Part shown: piece by piece, positions 6,860 to 14,657 of the stretch
Layout: the number at the start of each line of letters is the position of its first letter
Position numbering within the stretch: the stretch's first letter is position 1
NCBI GenBank assembly: GCA_900541195.1
Contig: UQIY01000021.1
Location: forward strand, 1 to 36,889
Reading direction: 5' to 3'
Origin: an uncultured Collinsella sp.
GTDB taxonomy: Bacteria; Actinomycetota; Coriobacteriia; Coriobacteriales; Coriobacteriaceae
DNA length: 36,889 bases
Notes under the pieces: generated by a model
The model's database searches: none
The model's input: only the letters and a program-made list of their open reading frames with translations
Told to the model about the DNA's origin: nothing
Program-made: the position numbers and the translations under genes

Positions 6860-8443
6860 TTATGCCTCCTTATTTCGATCGAACACGATTTGTCCGTCCG
6901 ACATCGTCATGTCAACCGCAAGATCGCGTGCGTCGCGATAATCGAGGTCGAACACATCCCGATCGAGCACGCAGATATCGGCAAGCTTGCCAACCTCGAG
7001 CGTACCCAGCTCGTCTTCGCGCATCAGGTCGTACGCGCCCCCGGCAGTCCAAGCGCGCAAGAGCTCGACAAGCGTCAGCGTGTTGACCTCATTCACGGGC
7101 AGTCCGTCGGCGAAGAATCCGCCGCACGCGCTGTAGATTGACTCGCCCAGGCTCGGAATCAGCAGCGGCAGATCCGTGCCGCAGCACACTGTGCATCCGG
7201 AATCTTCCATGCCGCGGCGATTCCAGCTGTGCAAAAGTCGCGTCTCGCCAATTTGTCGACGCATCATCGACAGGCAATCCTCGCGCCGGTCCAGCGTCAG
7301 AATCTGCGGATAGACCTCGCAAATTCCACCTAACTTGCCAAACTCGACAAGATCGGTCGGGTCAGAGTTCTCGAGATCGGTAATCGCATGGCGGCGAAGC
7401 ATCCGTCCATGCTCGTCTCGAGGCAGCGAGGCATAGAGCGCCACGGTGCGACGAACGGCGCCATCGCCCTGGCAATGCAAGGAATATCGGAAGCCGTCAG
7501 CATCAATTGCACGCAGCTCGTTCTCAATCAGATCCCACTCTGGCTCCTCGACGACCGTCTTGCCGGCAGCGCCCGCATCGGCCGTGTCCTCATAGGGATC
7601 AATCATCTCGGCAAGCCCCGCCCATACGCCGCGATCGGTCATACGGTTGAAGCCAGAAAAACGAACGAACGGTCCCCGGAAGCGCTCTCGCGCCTCGCGG
7701 GCATATGCCAGATTTGCACCGGCACCCACCGGCTGCGACATCATAGAGACGCGAACCGTCAGCTCACCAGATTCCTCACGGCGAGCCATTTCGTCGGCAA
7801 AGCCGTAGTAGTCATCAAACGCCATCTCCTTGATGGCGGTAACGCCGCGCTCGTTAAGCACGCTCATGTAGTCCGAATACCCGGCACGCACCTCGGGCAG
7901 CGCGAGGAAATCGCTCATCATGCGCCAGATCTTCTCGGCATAGCACGCCTGGGGTGTAAAGCCGTATCGCGCACTGGCGGCAGCGTTGAGAACGCAGGTC
8001 CCCGCTCCTGGTGTAAAGCAGACGACGGGGATATCGCCAAAACAATCGTCAAACACAGCTGCCGTATTTGCGTTCTCGACATCCGATGCCAACGTTTCGG
8101 GTAGGTTGTGGCCAAAAGCCGCCGCGCAATCCAGATGATCTTCTTTCCATGCACGCAAGAGCGACACAGCCTCTTTGGCATCAGCGATGCCGGACAGATC
8201 AGACCCCAACGTCCGCAGCGCCCAACCTGTATAGAAGGTATGCACATCGATCAGGCCAGGCATGACAGTGCGGTCGCCCAGGTCAACTACCTCGTCCGCC
8301 TGGGTCAAATACGAAGCTACCTCACACTTGGTGCCAACAGCCTCAATTCGATTGCCACGGACCGCTACGAAACCTTCAAACGGCAGGTCCCCCGTACCGG
8401 TAAAGACGCTCTTAGTCGTCAGGACCGTCAAACGATCAGACAT
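6860..8443 (-). CDS. YtcJ-like metal-dependent amidohydrolase in the frl operon
   Basis: A 527-residue Amidohydro_3/YtcJ-type protein: N-terminal beta-sandwich, PGLIDVHTFYTG (62-73), SLHCQGDGAVRRTVALY, RRHAITDLE, VCCGTDLPLLIPS and the C-terminal LGTLEVGKLADICVLDRDVF. The second His of the usual H-x-H metal pair is replaced by Phe (H68-T-F70), while the later His residues and Asp remain. Family members hydrolyse N-acyl or cyclic amide bonds. In this operon it could release or deacylate an Amadori-modified amino acid or peptide before phosphorylation; that is inference. The ATG at 8443 is preceded by AGGTGG, with the transporter stop only nine bases upstream. Confidence 0.78.
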   Translation of the reverse strand: MSDRLTVLTTKSVFTGTGDLPFEGFVAVRGNRIEAVGTKCEVASYLTQADEVVDLGDRTVMPGLIDVHTFYTGWALRTLGSDLSGIADAKEAVSLLRAWKEDHLDCAAAFGHNLPETLASDVENANTAAVFDDCFGDIPVVCFTPGAGTCVLNAAASARYGFTPQACYAEKIWRMMSDFLALPEVRAGYSDYMSVLNERGVTAIKEMAFDDYYGFADEMARREESGELTVRVSMMSQPVGAGANLAYAREARERFRGPFVRFSGFNRMTDRGVWAGLAEMIDPYEDTADAGAAGKTVVEEPEWDLIENELRAIDADGFRYSLHCQGDGAVRRTVALYASLPRDEHGRMLRRHAITDLENSDPTDLVEFGKLGGICEVYPQILTLDRREDCLSMMRRQIGETRLLHSWNRRGMEDSGCTVCCGTDLPLLIPSLGESIYSACGGFFADGLPVNEVNTLTLVELLRAWTAGGAYDLMREDELGTLEVGKLADICVLDRDVFDLDYRDARDLAVDMTMSDGQIVFDRNKEA

Positions 8444-8452
8444 CACAACCAC

Positions 8453-9916
8453 CTACACCGGAAGCATGCCAGAGATTGCCGTTACGATCAGGCCAAAGAC
8501 GACCATGAAAATGAAGAACTTCCAAATGGTCTTCCACCATTGGCCAAACGAAATCCTAGCCACGGCAAGGCCGGCGACCGTCATGCCCGCCACGGGGCTG
8601 ATGGTGTTGATGGTCTGGTTGGCAAACTGGAGCGCGGTGACGGCCGCCTCGGGATTGTGGCCCATGAGCTCGGTCAGGGGGCCCATAACGGGCATGGTGA
8701 GCGCCGCCAGGCCAGAACTCGAGGGAACCAGCAAAGAGAGCAGGCCAAGGACGATATACATAAACGTGGTGTAGACGGCGGCGGGTGCACCGGCAAGCGC
8801 GGTAGCGAGCGCCTGGAGGATGGTGTCGATGATCATGCCGCCCTCGGCGATGACCAGAATACCGCGAGCGATACCGATAACGATGGCAGCGTACGCAAAG
8901 TCGGCGAGACCCTTAACGAACTCCTCTGCGATCGTCTGCTGGTCAAGGCCGCCCAGGATACCGGCAAGCAAGCCCATGCCAAGGAACACGGCGGAAATCT
9001 CATTCATGTACCAGCCCTGGGTAACAAGACCCCAGACGATAATGCCCATACCGCAAGCAAAATCGATAAGCACGAGCTTCTGACGGATAGTGAACTCTTC
9101 CTCGATGGAGGCATCGGTCACGGAAAACTCAATACGCTTGAGCTTATCGTCCTCGTACACAATGGACGACTCGGGGTTTTTCTTGACGCGCATGGCGTAG
9201 CGCATGGCCCATGCGATACCGACGGCAGTGAAGATGACCCAAGAAACGGCGCGCAGCCACAGTTGCGGATTACCCTCGATGCCAATGATGCCTTGGGCGA
9301 TCAAAACATTAAACGGGTCGATGGTCGAAGCACAATATCCCAGGTTAGGACCAAGGAAGCAGATGATGAATGCCGTCATCGAGTCATAACCGATACCCAT
9401 CATGATGGGAATGAAGATGGCATAGAACGGCAGGGCTTCCTCAGACATACCAAACGTAGTGCCGCAAATGGACAGCAATGTCATCGTGATGGGAATGATG
9501 AGGATGTCCTTGTTCTTGAGCTTTTTAATCACACGGCTCATGCCGGCATTCAAAGCGTTGGTCTTGGTGATGATCGCGAACGATCCGCCAATCAATAAGA
9601 CGAACGCAACGACGTCGGCAGCCTCTTGGATACCCTTGGTGGGCGCTTGCAGAACCGCGAAGATATCCTGGCCCAGATTGATGGTCTCGCCGGTCTCGGA
9701 ATCGGTGTAGTTCTTATCGACCTGTTCATAGGTTCCAGCAACGGCGACTTCACGCTCGCCCGCCGCTGTCGAAATCGTCTTGCGCTGATACTGACCAGAG
9801 GGAACGATCCAAGTCAGGACCGCAAAGACAACGATCAGCAAGAACATGATCGTATAGACATGCGGTAATTTGAACTTAAAACGTCTGTTTGTCTTCTTCG
9901 CCTTCGTATCTGACAT
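8453..9916 (-). CDS. YfcC/DcuC-family membrane transporter, probable Amadori-product permease
   Basis: A polytopic protein of 487 residues with the YfcC-family opening HVYTIMFLLIVVFAVLTWIVPSGQ, then GTYEQV, FAVLQAPTKGIQEAADVVAFVLLIGGSFAIITKTNALNAG, and ICGTTFGMSEEALPFYAIFIPI, the most conserved family segment. About 11-12 hydrophobic spans are visible. YfcC relatives carry amino acids or dicarboxylates. Here it occupies the place of the APC-type permease FrlA of E. coli, so uptake of a fructosyl-amino acid is the likely job (inference). The ATG at 9916 has GGAGGT four bases upstream. It is first in the five-gene operon. Confidence 0.78.
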   Translation of the reverse strand: MSDTKAKKTNRRFKFKLPHVYTIMFLLIVVFAVLTWIVPSGQYQRKTISTAAGEREVAVAGTYEQVDKNYTDSETGETINLGQDIFAVLQAPTKGIQEAADVVAFVLLIGGSFAIITKTNALNAGMSRVIKKLKNKDILIIPITMTLLSICGTTFGMSEEALPFYAIFIPIMMGIGYDSMTAFIICFLGPNLGYCASTIDPFNVLIAQGIIGIEGNPQLWLRAVSWVIFTAVGIAWAMRYAMRVKKNPESSIVYEDDKLKRIEFSVTDASIEEEFTIRQKLVLIDFACGMGIIVWGLVTQGWYMNEISAVFLGMGLLAGILGGLDQQTIAEEFVKGLADFAYAAIVIGIARGILVIAEGGMIIDTILQALATALAGAPAAVYTTFMYIVLGLLSLLVPSSSGLAALTMPVMGPLTELMGHNPEAAVTALQFANQTINTISPVAGMTVAGLAVARISFGQWWKTIWKFFIFMVVFGLIVTAISGMLPV

Positions 9917-9958
9917 AGATACCTCCAAAGAACTCGAGACTGCATCGCATCTCGCTTC

Positions 9959-10024
9959 AACGTTTGCATAAGGCAAACGTTCTATGACGTCCCATAGATT
10001 ACCAGCAGCTTTTTCCTTCATCAA
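9959..10024 (-). promoter_or_regulatory. frl operon promoter and 9-bp palindrome (candidate FrlR operator)
   Basis: On the minus strand TTGATG (complement of 10019-10024), 17 bases, then TAATCT (complement of 9996-10001) is a moderate promoter. A perfect inverted repeat, AACGTTTGC-N5-GCAAACGTT (9959-9981), lies just downstream of the predicted start, about 42 bases before the transporter ATG. It may be the operator of the GntR/UTRA regulator or a leader hairpin; GntR-family operators are usually shorter GT-N-AC cores, so the assignment is tentative. Confidence 0.45.
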
Positions 10025-10088
10025 GATAATTTCAAACTGATTGCCGCAACGCGGTTGAACGGTTGTGTTCGCGCCGTGAACGGTATGG

Positions 10089-10117
10089 AAACGCCCGGTG
10101 AGATGATCCACCGGGCG
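10089..10117 (-). terminator. Terminator between the GntR regulator and the frl operon
   Basis: A perfect 9-bp stem CGCCCGGTG/CACCGGGCG (10092-10100 and 10109-10117) with an 8-base loop, read leftward, is followed by TTTCC. It lies 18 bases after the regulator's stop codon and implies that the catabolic genes start from their own promoter. Confidence 0.6.
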
Positions 10118-10134
10118 CTTCCATTCGCAATGTC

Positions 10135-10878
10135 CTAGATGTCAAAAACGTAGCGAGACCCAACGATCCGCTGACGACCGATGATAAACGGCCGCCGCTG
10201 CTCATCGAAAAAGAAGGCTTCCATATAAAACAAGGGTTCGCCAACGGGAACTGCCAACAGCCGAGCGACCTCGGGCGACGCGCACGCGATCTCGAGCGTG
10301 CACGGGTCGGTAAACGCGGGCGTGCGGCCCGTTCGGTTGCGCACGAACTCAAAAATGGATTGGTTAGATAGAGGTGCCGTTGATAGATAGGCGTTGTCCT
10401 CGTAAACGTATATGTTGTTCTCGAGCATGACGGGGACTCCATCGGCAGTACGTACACGCTCAACGCAAATCAAGTCAGTTCCAACGGGAACACTAAAGAA
10501 CTGTGCTTCGGTGGAATCCGCCGGCAGTATCTTTCTCGAAATGACACACGCCCCCGGTTCCATTCCGTTAACGCGGCATGCGTCCGAAAAACTCTGAACG
10601 TCATCCTTCTGGCGAATCTTGCGCTTGAGCTTGGAGGCATTGACAAACGTGCCTTTCCCCTGTCGCTTCGTTAGATAGCCCTGCTGAACGAGCTCCTCAA
10701 TAGCACGTCGCACGGTAACGCGGCCAACTTTATAGCTCTCAGCCAATTCGAATTCGTTGGGTATCCGCGCGCCTGCCTTGTAGGCGCCGGAGTTGATTTC
10801 GTTTTTAATGATATCGATAACCTGTTGGTACAGCGGTATCGCTGCTTTACCGTCAGTTAGCCCTTCAGTCGGTGGCAT
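10135..10878 (-). CDS. frlR: GntR/HutC-family regulator with UTRA domain, FrlR-like
   Basis: This is a 247-residue protein. Residues about 14-80 form a GntR winged helix: IPLYQQVIDIIKNEINSGAY, then ARIPNEFELAESYKVGRVTVRRAIEELVQQGYLTKRQGKGTFV. A UTRA ligand-binding domain follows (about 95-240): GMEPGACVISRKI, VERVRTADGVPVMLENNIYV, GEPLFYMEAFFFDEQRRPFIIGRQRIVGSRY. HutC-type regulators are usually relieved by the pathway's phosphorylated sugar-amine intermediate. Position at the head of the operon and the E. coli precedent support FrlR. GGAGAGG lies four bases before the ATG at 10878. Confidence 0.82.
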   Translation of the reverse strand: MPPTEGLTDGKAAIPLYQQVIDIIKNEINSGAYKAGARIPNEFELAESYKVGRVTVRRAIEELVQQGYLTKRQGKGTFVNASKLKRKIRQKDDVQSFSDACRVNGMEPGACVISRKILPADSTEAQFFSVPVGTDLICVERVRTADGVPVMLENNIYVYEDNAYLSTAPLSNQSIFEFVRNRTGRTPAFTDPCTLEIACASPEVARLLAVPVGEPLFYMEAFFFDEQRRPFIIGRQRIVGSRYVFDI

Positions 10879-10922
10879 ATACCCTCTCCAAGCACGATTA
10901 AGTCTAAAGCAGGCTCAGGGGC

Positions 10923-10955
10923 ATTCAACAAGCCCTTAAGCCCGCATTAGCTTAA
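10923..10955 (-). promoter_or_regulatory. Upstream region of frlR: weak promoter and inverted repeat
   Basis: An inverted repeat TTAAGC-N8-GCTTAA (10936-10955) lies just upstream of TTGAAT (complement of 10923-10928), which pairs at 16 bases with TAGACT as a possible promoter for the regulator. The inverted repeat may be its operator; low certainty. Confidence 0.35.
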
Positions 10956-11028
10956 AGTATGCTAGGTGTCGCACCAAAATGTTGACTATTTACTCATCAG
11001 ACCCGAAAAACGCGCAACTACCGCGCTC

Positions 11029-11688
11029 CTAAGAAAGCGTGAGCAGCTCCGGCAGCTGGTCGATAATCTTGTCCGCGGCATCCTGGCTAAAGCCAAAGCG
11101 TTCCTCGCGCTTGGCAATGACTGTCAGGCCGGCTCGCTTGCCAGCGGTGATGCCGGGCACCGAATCCTCAACGCAGCAGCAGCGATTCGCGGGCAGCCCC
11201 AGCAGATCCAGCGCATGCAGGTAGATGTCGGGCTCGGGCTTGCTCTCCTTAAACTGCTCGCCGCTCACCACATACTCAAAGGCATCCGACAGCCCGCATG
11301 CGTTGAGCACTTCCTCGATGCTATCCATGGGAGACGAGCTGGCAAGCGCAACGCGAACGCCGCGGCGCGGCAGCTCTCGAATCGTATCCACGGCACCCGG
11401 GTTGATCAAAGCCTGATAGTCGCGCGGACGCTTATGCGCCCACTCGTCCCAACGGGCCAACGCTTCCTCGCCAGTGAAATGCCCCTTACCGGCACGCTCA
11501 AACCAATCGACCAGCATATGCAGGAAGAACTGATGCGAGGTACCGACCTGGCCGTTCAACTCCTCTTGAGTCAGATTAAGCCCAAGCTCCTTGGCAAACG
11601 CGGCAGTCTCGCCCAGGTAGTAATACTCGGTGTCGACAATGACGCCGTCCATGTCAAAGATAACGGCGTCGAACGGAAATGCGGACAC
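11029..11688 (-). CDS. HAD-superfamily phosphatase/phosphomutase (beta-phosphoglucomutase-like)
   Basis: The protein has 219 residues with HAD motif I FDMDGVIVDTE (nucleophile D12 and D14), an alpha-helical C1 cap (ETAAFAKELGLN to HFTGEEALARWDEW), motif II VALASSSP, motif III K in KESKPEPDIYLHALDLLG, and motif IV CCCVEDSVPGITAGKRAG. This is the subfamily of beta-phosphoglucomutase and sugar-phosphate phosphatases. The GTG at 11688 is favoured because AGGGAGGG stands five bases upstream; a start further upstream would place coding sequence in the terminator of the preceding gene. Substrate is unknown; the frl neighbourhood may suggest a sugar phosphate, but it is a separate unit. Confidence 0.82.
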   Translation of the reverse strand: MSAFPFDAVIFDMDGVIVDTEYYYLGETAAFAKELGLNLTQEELNGQVGTSHQFFLHMLVDWFERAGKGHFTGEEALARWDEWAHKRPRDYQALINPGAVDTIRELPRRGVRVALASSSPMDSIEEVLNACGLSDAFEYVVSGEQFKESKPEPDIYLHALDLLGLPANRCCCVEDSVPGITAGKRAGLTVIAKREERFGFSQDAADKIIDQLPELLTLS

Positions 11689-11703
11689 GGCACCCTCCCT
11701 AAC

Positions 11704-11729
11704 AAAAGGGCGCCCGCAAGCGGACGCCC
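11704..11729 (-). terminator. Terminator after the Cof-type HAD gene
   Basis: On the minus strand a 10-bp G+C-rich stem (11708-11717 with 11720-11729, one U-G pair) with a tight loop is followed by TTTTGTT. It separates the two HAD genes. Confidence 0.75.
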
Positions 11730-11751
11730 GAACCATGCACTATCGGCGATT

Positions 11752-12594
11752 CTAACCCAGTAGCTGGTCAAGTGCCACCGCGATACCGTCTTCGTTGTTG
11801 TTGGCGGTCACCATCTGGGCCACGGCCTTGACTTCATCGACAGCGTTACCCATGGCGACGCCGGTACCAGCCCACTCGATCATGGACTTGTCGTTCTGGC
11901 CGTCGCCAAACGATACGACCTCGCTGGCATCGATGCCGAGCTTGGGCAGGGCACCCTCGAGCGCGCGGGCCTTGTCAATACCGGGCGCCGTGTACTCAAA
12001 GTACCAGTCGGCCGTAAACATGCCCGAAAGCGTCTGCTTAAAGGGCGCATACATCTCCTCGTAATGTGCCTGCAGGTAGGCCGGATCGCCCGCCGTCAGC
12101 AGCTTGTCCACGGGATAAGCATCCGCCACCTCATGAAGGCTCTCGACTTCGCGAATCTTAAGGTCGCAGGCATCGCGCTCGTATTTGACGATATTCTTCT
12201 GCGAGCCGTCCGGCAGTGTAATCATGCAGCGATACGAGTCCTCTACATGCAGGTCGCGCCCGAGCGAGATCATGGGGATCACATCATAGTTTTGCAGGTG
12301 ATCAATCAGACGGTGCAGCTCGTCAGCCGGCATGGCCTGGTCAAAAAGGACCTCATCAGTCTGAGCATCGACCACATGCGCGCCATTGAAAGCGACTAGC
12401 AGACCGTCATGGTTTTGAAGGTCGAGCTCCTGCGCCAAGGCGTGCAGCCCCCATGCGGGACGGCCCGAAGCCAAAATGAGCTTAATGCCCGACTCCTGCG
12501 CCGCGAGCAGCTTCTCGCGCGTACGCGGGCTGATAACCTTTTGGTCGTTGGTGAGCGTGCCGTCGATATCCATTGCGATGGCTTTGATTGCCAT
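11752..12594 (-). CDS. Cof-type HAD-IIB family phosphatase
   Basis: This 280-residue protein has motif I AMDIDGTLT (D9, D11), motif II ILASGRP, a large C2 cap between about 85 and 195, a lysine motif in the GIDKARALEGALPKLGI segment, and motif IV VSFGDGQNDKSMIEWAGTGVAMGNA. This is the standard Cof/YbiV/YidA architecture; such enzymes dephosphorylate sugar phosphates, flavin precursors and pyridoxal phosphate with broad specificity. AAGGAGG precedes the ATG by six bases. It is monocistronic as far as visible: a strong terminator lies 22 bases downstream. Confidence 0.87.
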   Translation of the reverse strand: MAIKAIAMDIDGTLTNDQKVISPRTREKLLAAQESGIKLILASGRPAWGLHALAQELDLQNHDGLLVAFNGAHVVDAQTDEVLFDQAMPADELHRLIDHLQNYDVIPMISLGRDLHVEDSYRCMITLPDGSQKNIVKYERDACDLKIREVESLHEVADAYPVDKLLTAGDPAYLQAHYEEMYAPFKQTLSGMFTADWYFEYTAPGIDKARALEGALPKLGIDASEVVSFGDGQNDKSMIEWAGTGVAMGNAVDEVKAVAQMVTANNNEDGIAVALDQLLG

Positions 12595-13085
12595 GTATGC
12601 CTCCTTGCATCGTTTTTATCGCGCACTATCTTATCCGAGCCGGGGCACGTTCGCATAGCGTGGCGCGTGACGGTTGCAAAACCACCCCATTTGAAACAAA
12701 CGCAAAAAAGTACTTGCAAAGACGCGTTCCGACATATAAGTTGATAAAAGACCGCCGTTGCGGTTTTAAGTAGATCGAGCATATGAAGTTTGAGTTTTCA
12801 GCGTGTAAGAGAAGGAAGATCGGCAAAGTACAACCCCAAACGCAATGACAACTTAATGAGGTAACTGCCACATGTGAGGCACCCAGGGCATTGCTGTCTC
12901 GATTTTGAGCACGATGCCTTCCGCCTTGCATGGGCCGTTCCATCCCGCCCCTGCAGCAACTGCCTCACGGGCTCATTGAAAACCGCATAGCACCCCAACG
13001 TCAGCACATCACCCACGGCAAGCACATCACTCACGACAACCAACACATCAACAAACAGCACGAACATCAACCGATTGGAGAAGCT
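12595..13085. promoter_or_regulatory. 491-base gap: divergent promoter region and long leader of the ClpP/VirD4-like module
   Basis: No convincing gene is present; a 21-codon ORF at 12783 lacks a ribosome site. TATAAG (12735-12740) with TTGCAA 15-16 bases upstream is a possible rightward promoter. It is followed at 12753-12767 by a small hairpin ACCGC-CGTT-GCGGT with a TTT tail, which would act as an early attenuator rightward or end leftward RNA. The rest of the leader, about 300 bases to the GTG at 13086, is unusually C/A-rich near its end. Confidence 0.4.
13003..13068 (+). repeat. Short C/A-rich tandem repeats before the unknown gene
   Basis: AGCACATCACCCACGGCA (13003-13020) is followed directly by AGCACATCACTCACGACA (13021-13038), 16 of 18 identical; further CACATCA (13044-13050) and ACATCA (13063-13068) copies follow. 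They end 17 bases before the start codon and give a G-poor, unstructured leader. They could be operator iterons or a ribosome standby site. Confidence 0.6.
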
Positions 13086-13976
13086 GTGACAAACCACCAC
13101 GCTGAAGACGGCGATAAGAAAAGCATTCTGGATGCCCGCATTGAGCGAGCATATGCAAACGAATATGACGCCGCCTTTGCCGCCGCGACCATCAAGAACT
13201 ACGCGTCGCTACCGCTCGCGACGATCTTGGCCGACCACCCTCAACTGCTGAAGCGCTGCACAAAGATCATGGGCGACCCCGACATTCGCAAGCTGACAGA
13301 CCCCTATGCCCCAAAACGCGACAACGATTCGTACGTTCTTACCGTAGGCTGCCTAGCCCATATGCTTACGGCGCTCGACACGAAACTCAAGCTCGAATGG
13401 GAACCCGACGAGCGTCATGAACTCGAAAGCAAGCGGAACACCCTGCGCACCGCACTGTTCCTTCCGTTGGACGGCCTCAAGCGCTGCAACGTCGAGCTCA
13501 ATACACAGGCGCGACAAAAGCCCGGGACCACGGGGCAGAAAACTCCAAGACCCCATGCGGCCATCGTCGACCGCAACCGATATAACCGCATGACCGCGCA
13601 CTTTTCCGCCGAGGGAGCAGCCATAAGGACGCTGGTCGACCTGCTGTGCCTCCTGAGCATCAACGAGCTATTTGAGGGTTATCTCGCCCTTGTTCCCGCG
13701 ACGGCACCCAAGTCGGTAGCAAAGATCATCGAGACCTGCAGACGCCAGTTTGAGCGCCATCGCAATGGCAGCGAGATGAACGCCAGCATCGCGCAGTACT
13801 ACGCGGCTCATTACAAAAATGACGGATGTGCCCCTGTCGAGCATCAGCTGCGGCTCGCCTATACCACGCCCGCCGCAACGCTCTATCGCTTTGGAGCCCT
13901 TGGCGCTTGCGAGCCGCACGAACAGGCAGCCTGCCCCACAACCGAGCTCGATCTCAGGCTCGGACGAACCCTGTAG
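13086..13976 (+). CDS. Protein of unknown function, first gene of the ClpP/VirD4-like module
   Basis: I do not recognise this 296-residue soluble protein. It is charged and mainly helical by composition. Features: ILDARIERAYANEYDAAFAAATIKNYASLPLATIL at the N-terminus, a region RNTLRTALFLPLDGLKRCNVELN (about 117-139), a Pro/Thr-rich linker, a hydrophobic segment LVDLLCLLSINELFEGYLALVP (about 181-202), and KIIETCRRQFERHRNGSEMN. There is no signal peptide, no Cys-ligand cluster and no nucleotide-binding motif. The GTG at 13086 is chosen because GGAG lies five bases upstream; the frame is open to an ATG at 12930 but without a ribosome site. The clpP-like gene follows after 63 bases with its own AAAGGAG, so the three genes probably share one transcript. 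Confidence 0.7.
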   Translation: MTNHHAEDGDKKSILDARIERAYANEYDAAFAAATIKNYASLPLATILADHPQLLKRCTKIMGDPDIRKLTDPYAPKRDNDSYVLTVGCLAHMLTALDTKLKLEWEPDERHELESKRNTLRTALFLPLDGLKRCNVELNTQARQKPGTTGQKTPRPHAAIVDRNRYNRMTAHFSAEGAAIRTLVDLLCLLSINELFEGYLALVPATAPKSVAKIIETCRRQFERHRNGSEMNASIAQYYAAHYKNDGCAPVEHQLRLAYTTPAATLYRFGALGACEPHEQAACPTTELDLRLGRTL

Positions 13977-14039
13977 CCCGCCAGCCCCTCCGCGGGCAAC
14001 AATCCTATTCCACAACACAACCAACAGAAAGGAGTCCTC

Positions 14040-14657
14040 ATGGACACCAATCATTCCCCCATCATCAGCCCCCTCACCATGCGTGAATCCGCCCGAGGTA
14101 TCACGCTCACCAGCATTTACGATGAGATGCTCGCCCGTCGCGAGCTCTCCGTCATGGGAAACATCGAAACCCCGATGGCCCACGACCTATGCCAGCAGAT
14201 CCGCCTGCTCGATGCCACCGACCCCAGCCGCCCCATCACCATATTTGTCGCCAGCGCCGGCGGAAGCGTGCGATCGGGTCTTGCGATCTATGACGCCATG
14301 CGCCTCGCATCGTGCCCCATCCGCACCGTCTGCCTGGAATTCGCCGCGTCCATGGGCGCCGTGATCTTTATGGGCGGCGACGATCGCCGTATGGCGCCCC
14401 ATGCAGAGCTCATGATTCACGACCCACTGATCCCCCAGGGGGCAGGCGGCTCGGCACTTGCGCTGCAGGAAACCAGCCGGCGTCTCATGCAGACCCGCAA
14501 GACCCTCACGCAAATCCTCTCGGACCGCAGCGGCCTCACGCCCAAGCGCATCCAGTCCCTCACTGCAAAAGACACCTACCTTTCGGCCGAGCGCGCCGTC
14601 GAGCTCGGCTTTGCCCACGAAATCCTCTCGACCACCAAGGAGGTCGCCCATGTCTAA
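14040..14657 (+). CDS. ClpP-family serine protease paired with a VirD4-like ATPase
   Basis: The 205-residue ClpP/crotonase-fold protease keeps the whole active-site framework: oxyanion strand ASAGGSVRSGLAIYDAM (71-87), nucleophile Ser104 in FAASMGA, His127 in MIHDP, Asp178 in TAKDTYLSAERAVELGF. It therefore looks catalytically competent. It differs from housekeeping ClpP in the divergent N-terminal loop region and an acidic, Ala-rich handle helix (ALALQETSRRLMQTRKTL). Ordinary ClpP forms tetradecamers fed by ClpX/ClpA/ClpC; no Clp ATPase is nearby. Instead the stop codon overlaps the start of a VirD4/TraG-like ATPase by 8 bases (ATGTCTAA), implying tight translational coupling. AAAGGAG stands five bases before its ATG. 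Confidence 0.88.
   Translation: MDTNHSPIISPLTMRESARGITLTSIYDEMLARRELSVMGNIETPMAHDLCQQIRLLDATDPSRPITIFVASAGGSVRSGLAIYDAMRLASCPIRTVCLEFAASMGAVIFMGGDDRRMAPHAELMIHDPLIPQGAGGSALALQETSRRLMQTRKTLTQILSDRSGLTPKRIQSLTAKDTYLSAERAVELGFAHEILSTTKEVAHV

Noticed and set aside
8108..9598. 496-codon plus-strand frame opposite the amidohydrolase and transporter
   Set aside because: It spans the junction of two well-supported minus-strand genes and its translation is His/Asp/Asn-rich nonsense; a codon-bias shadow.
12930..13976. Longer version of the unknown gene starting at ATG 12930
   Set aside because: There is no ribosome site at 12930, and the added residues translate the CACATCA tandem repeats into a His/Gln-rich stretch; GTG 13086 has a proper GGAG.
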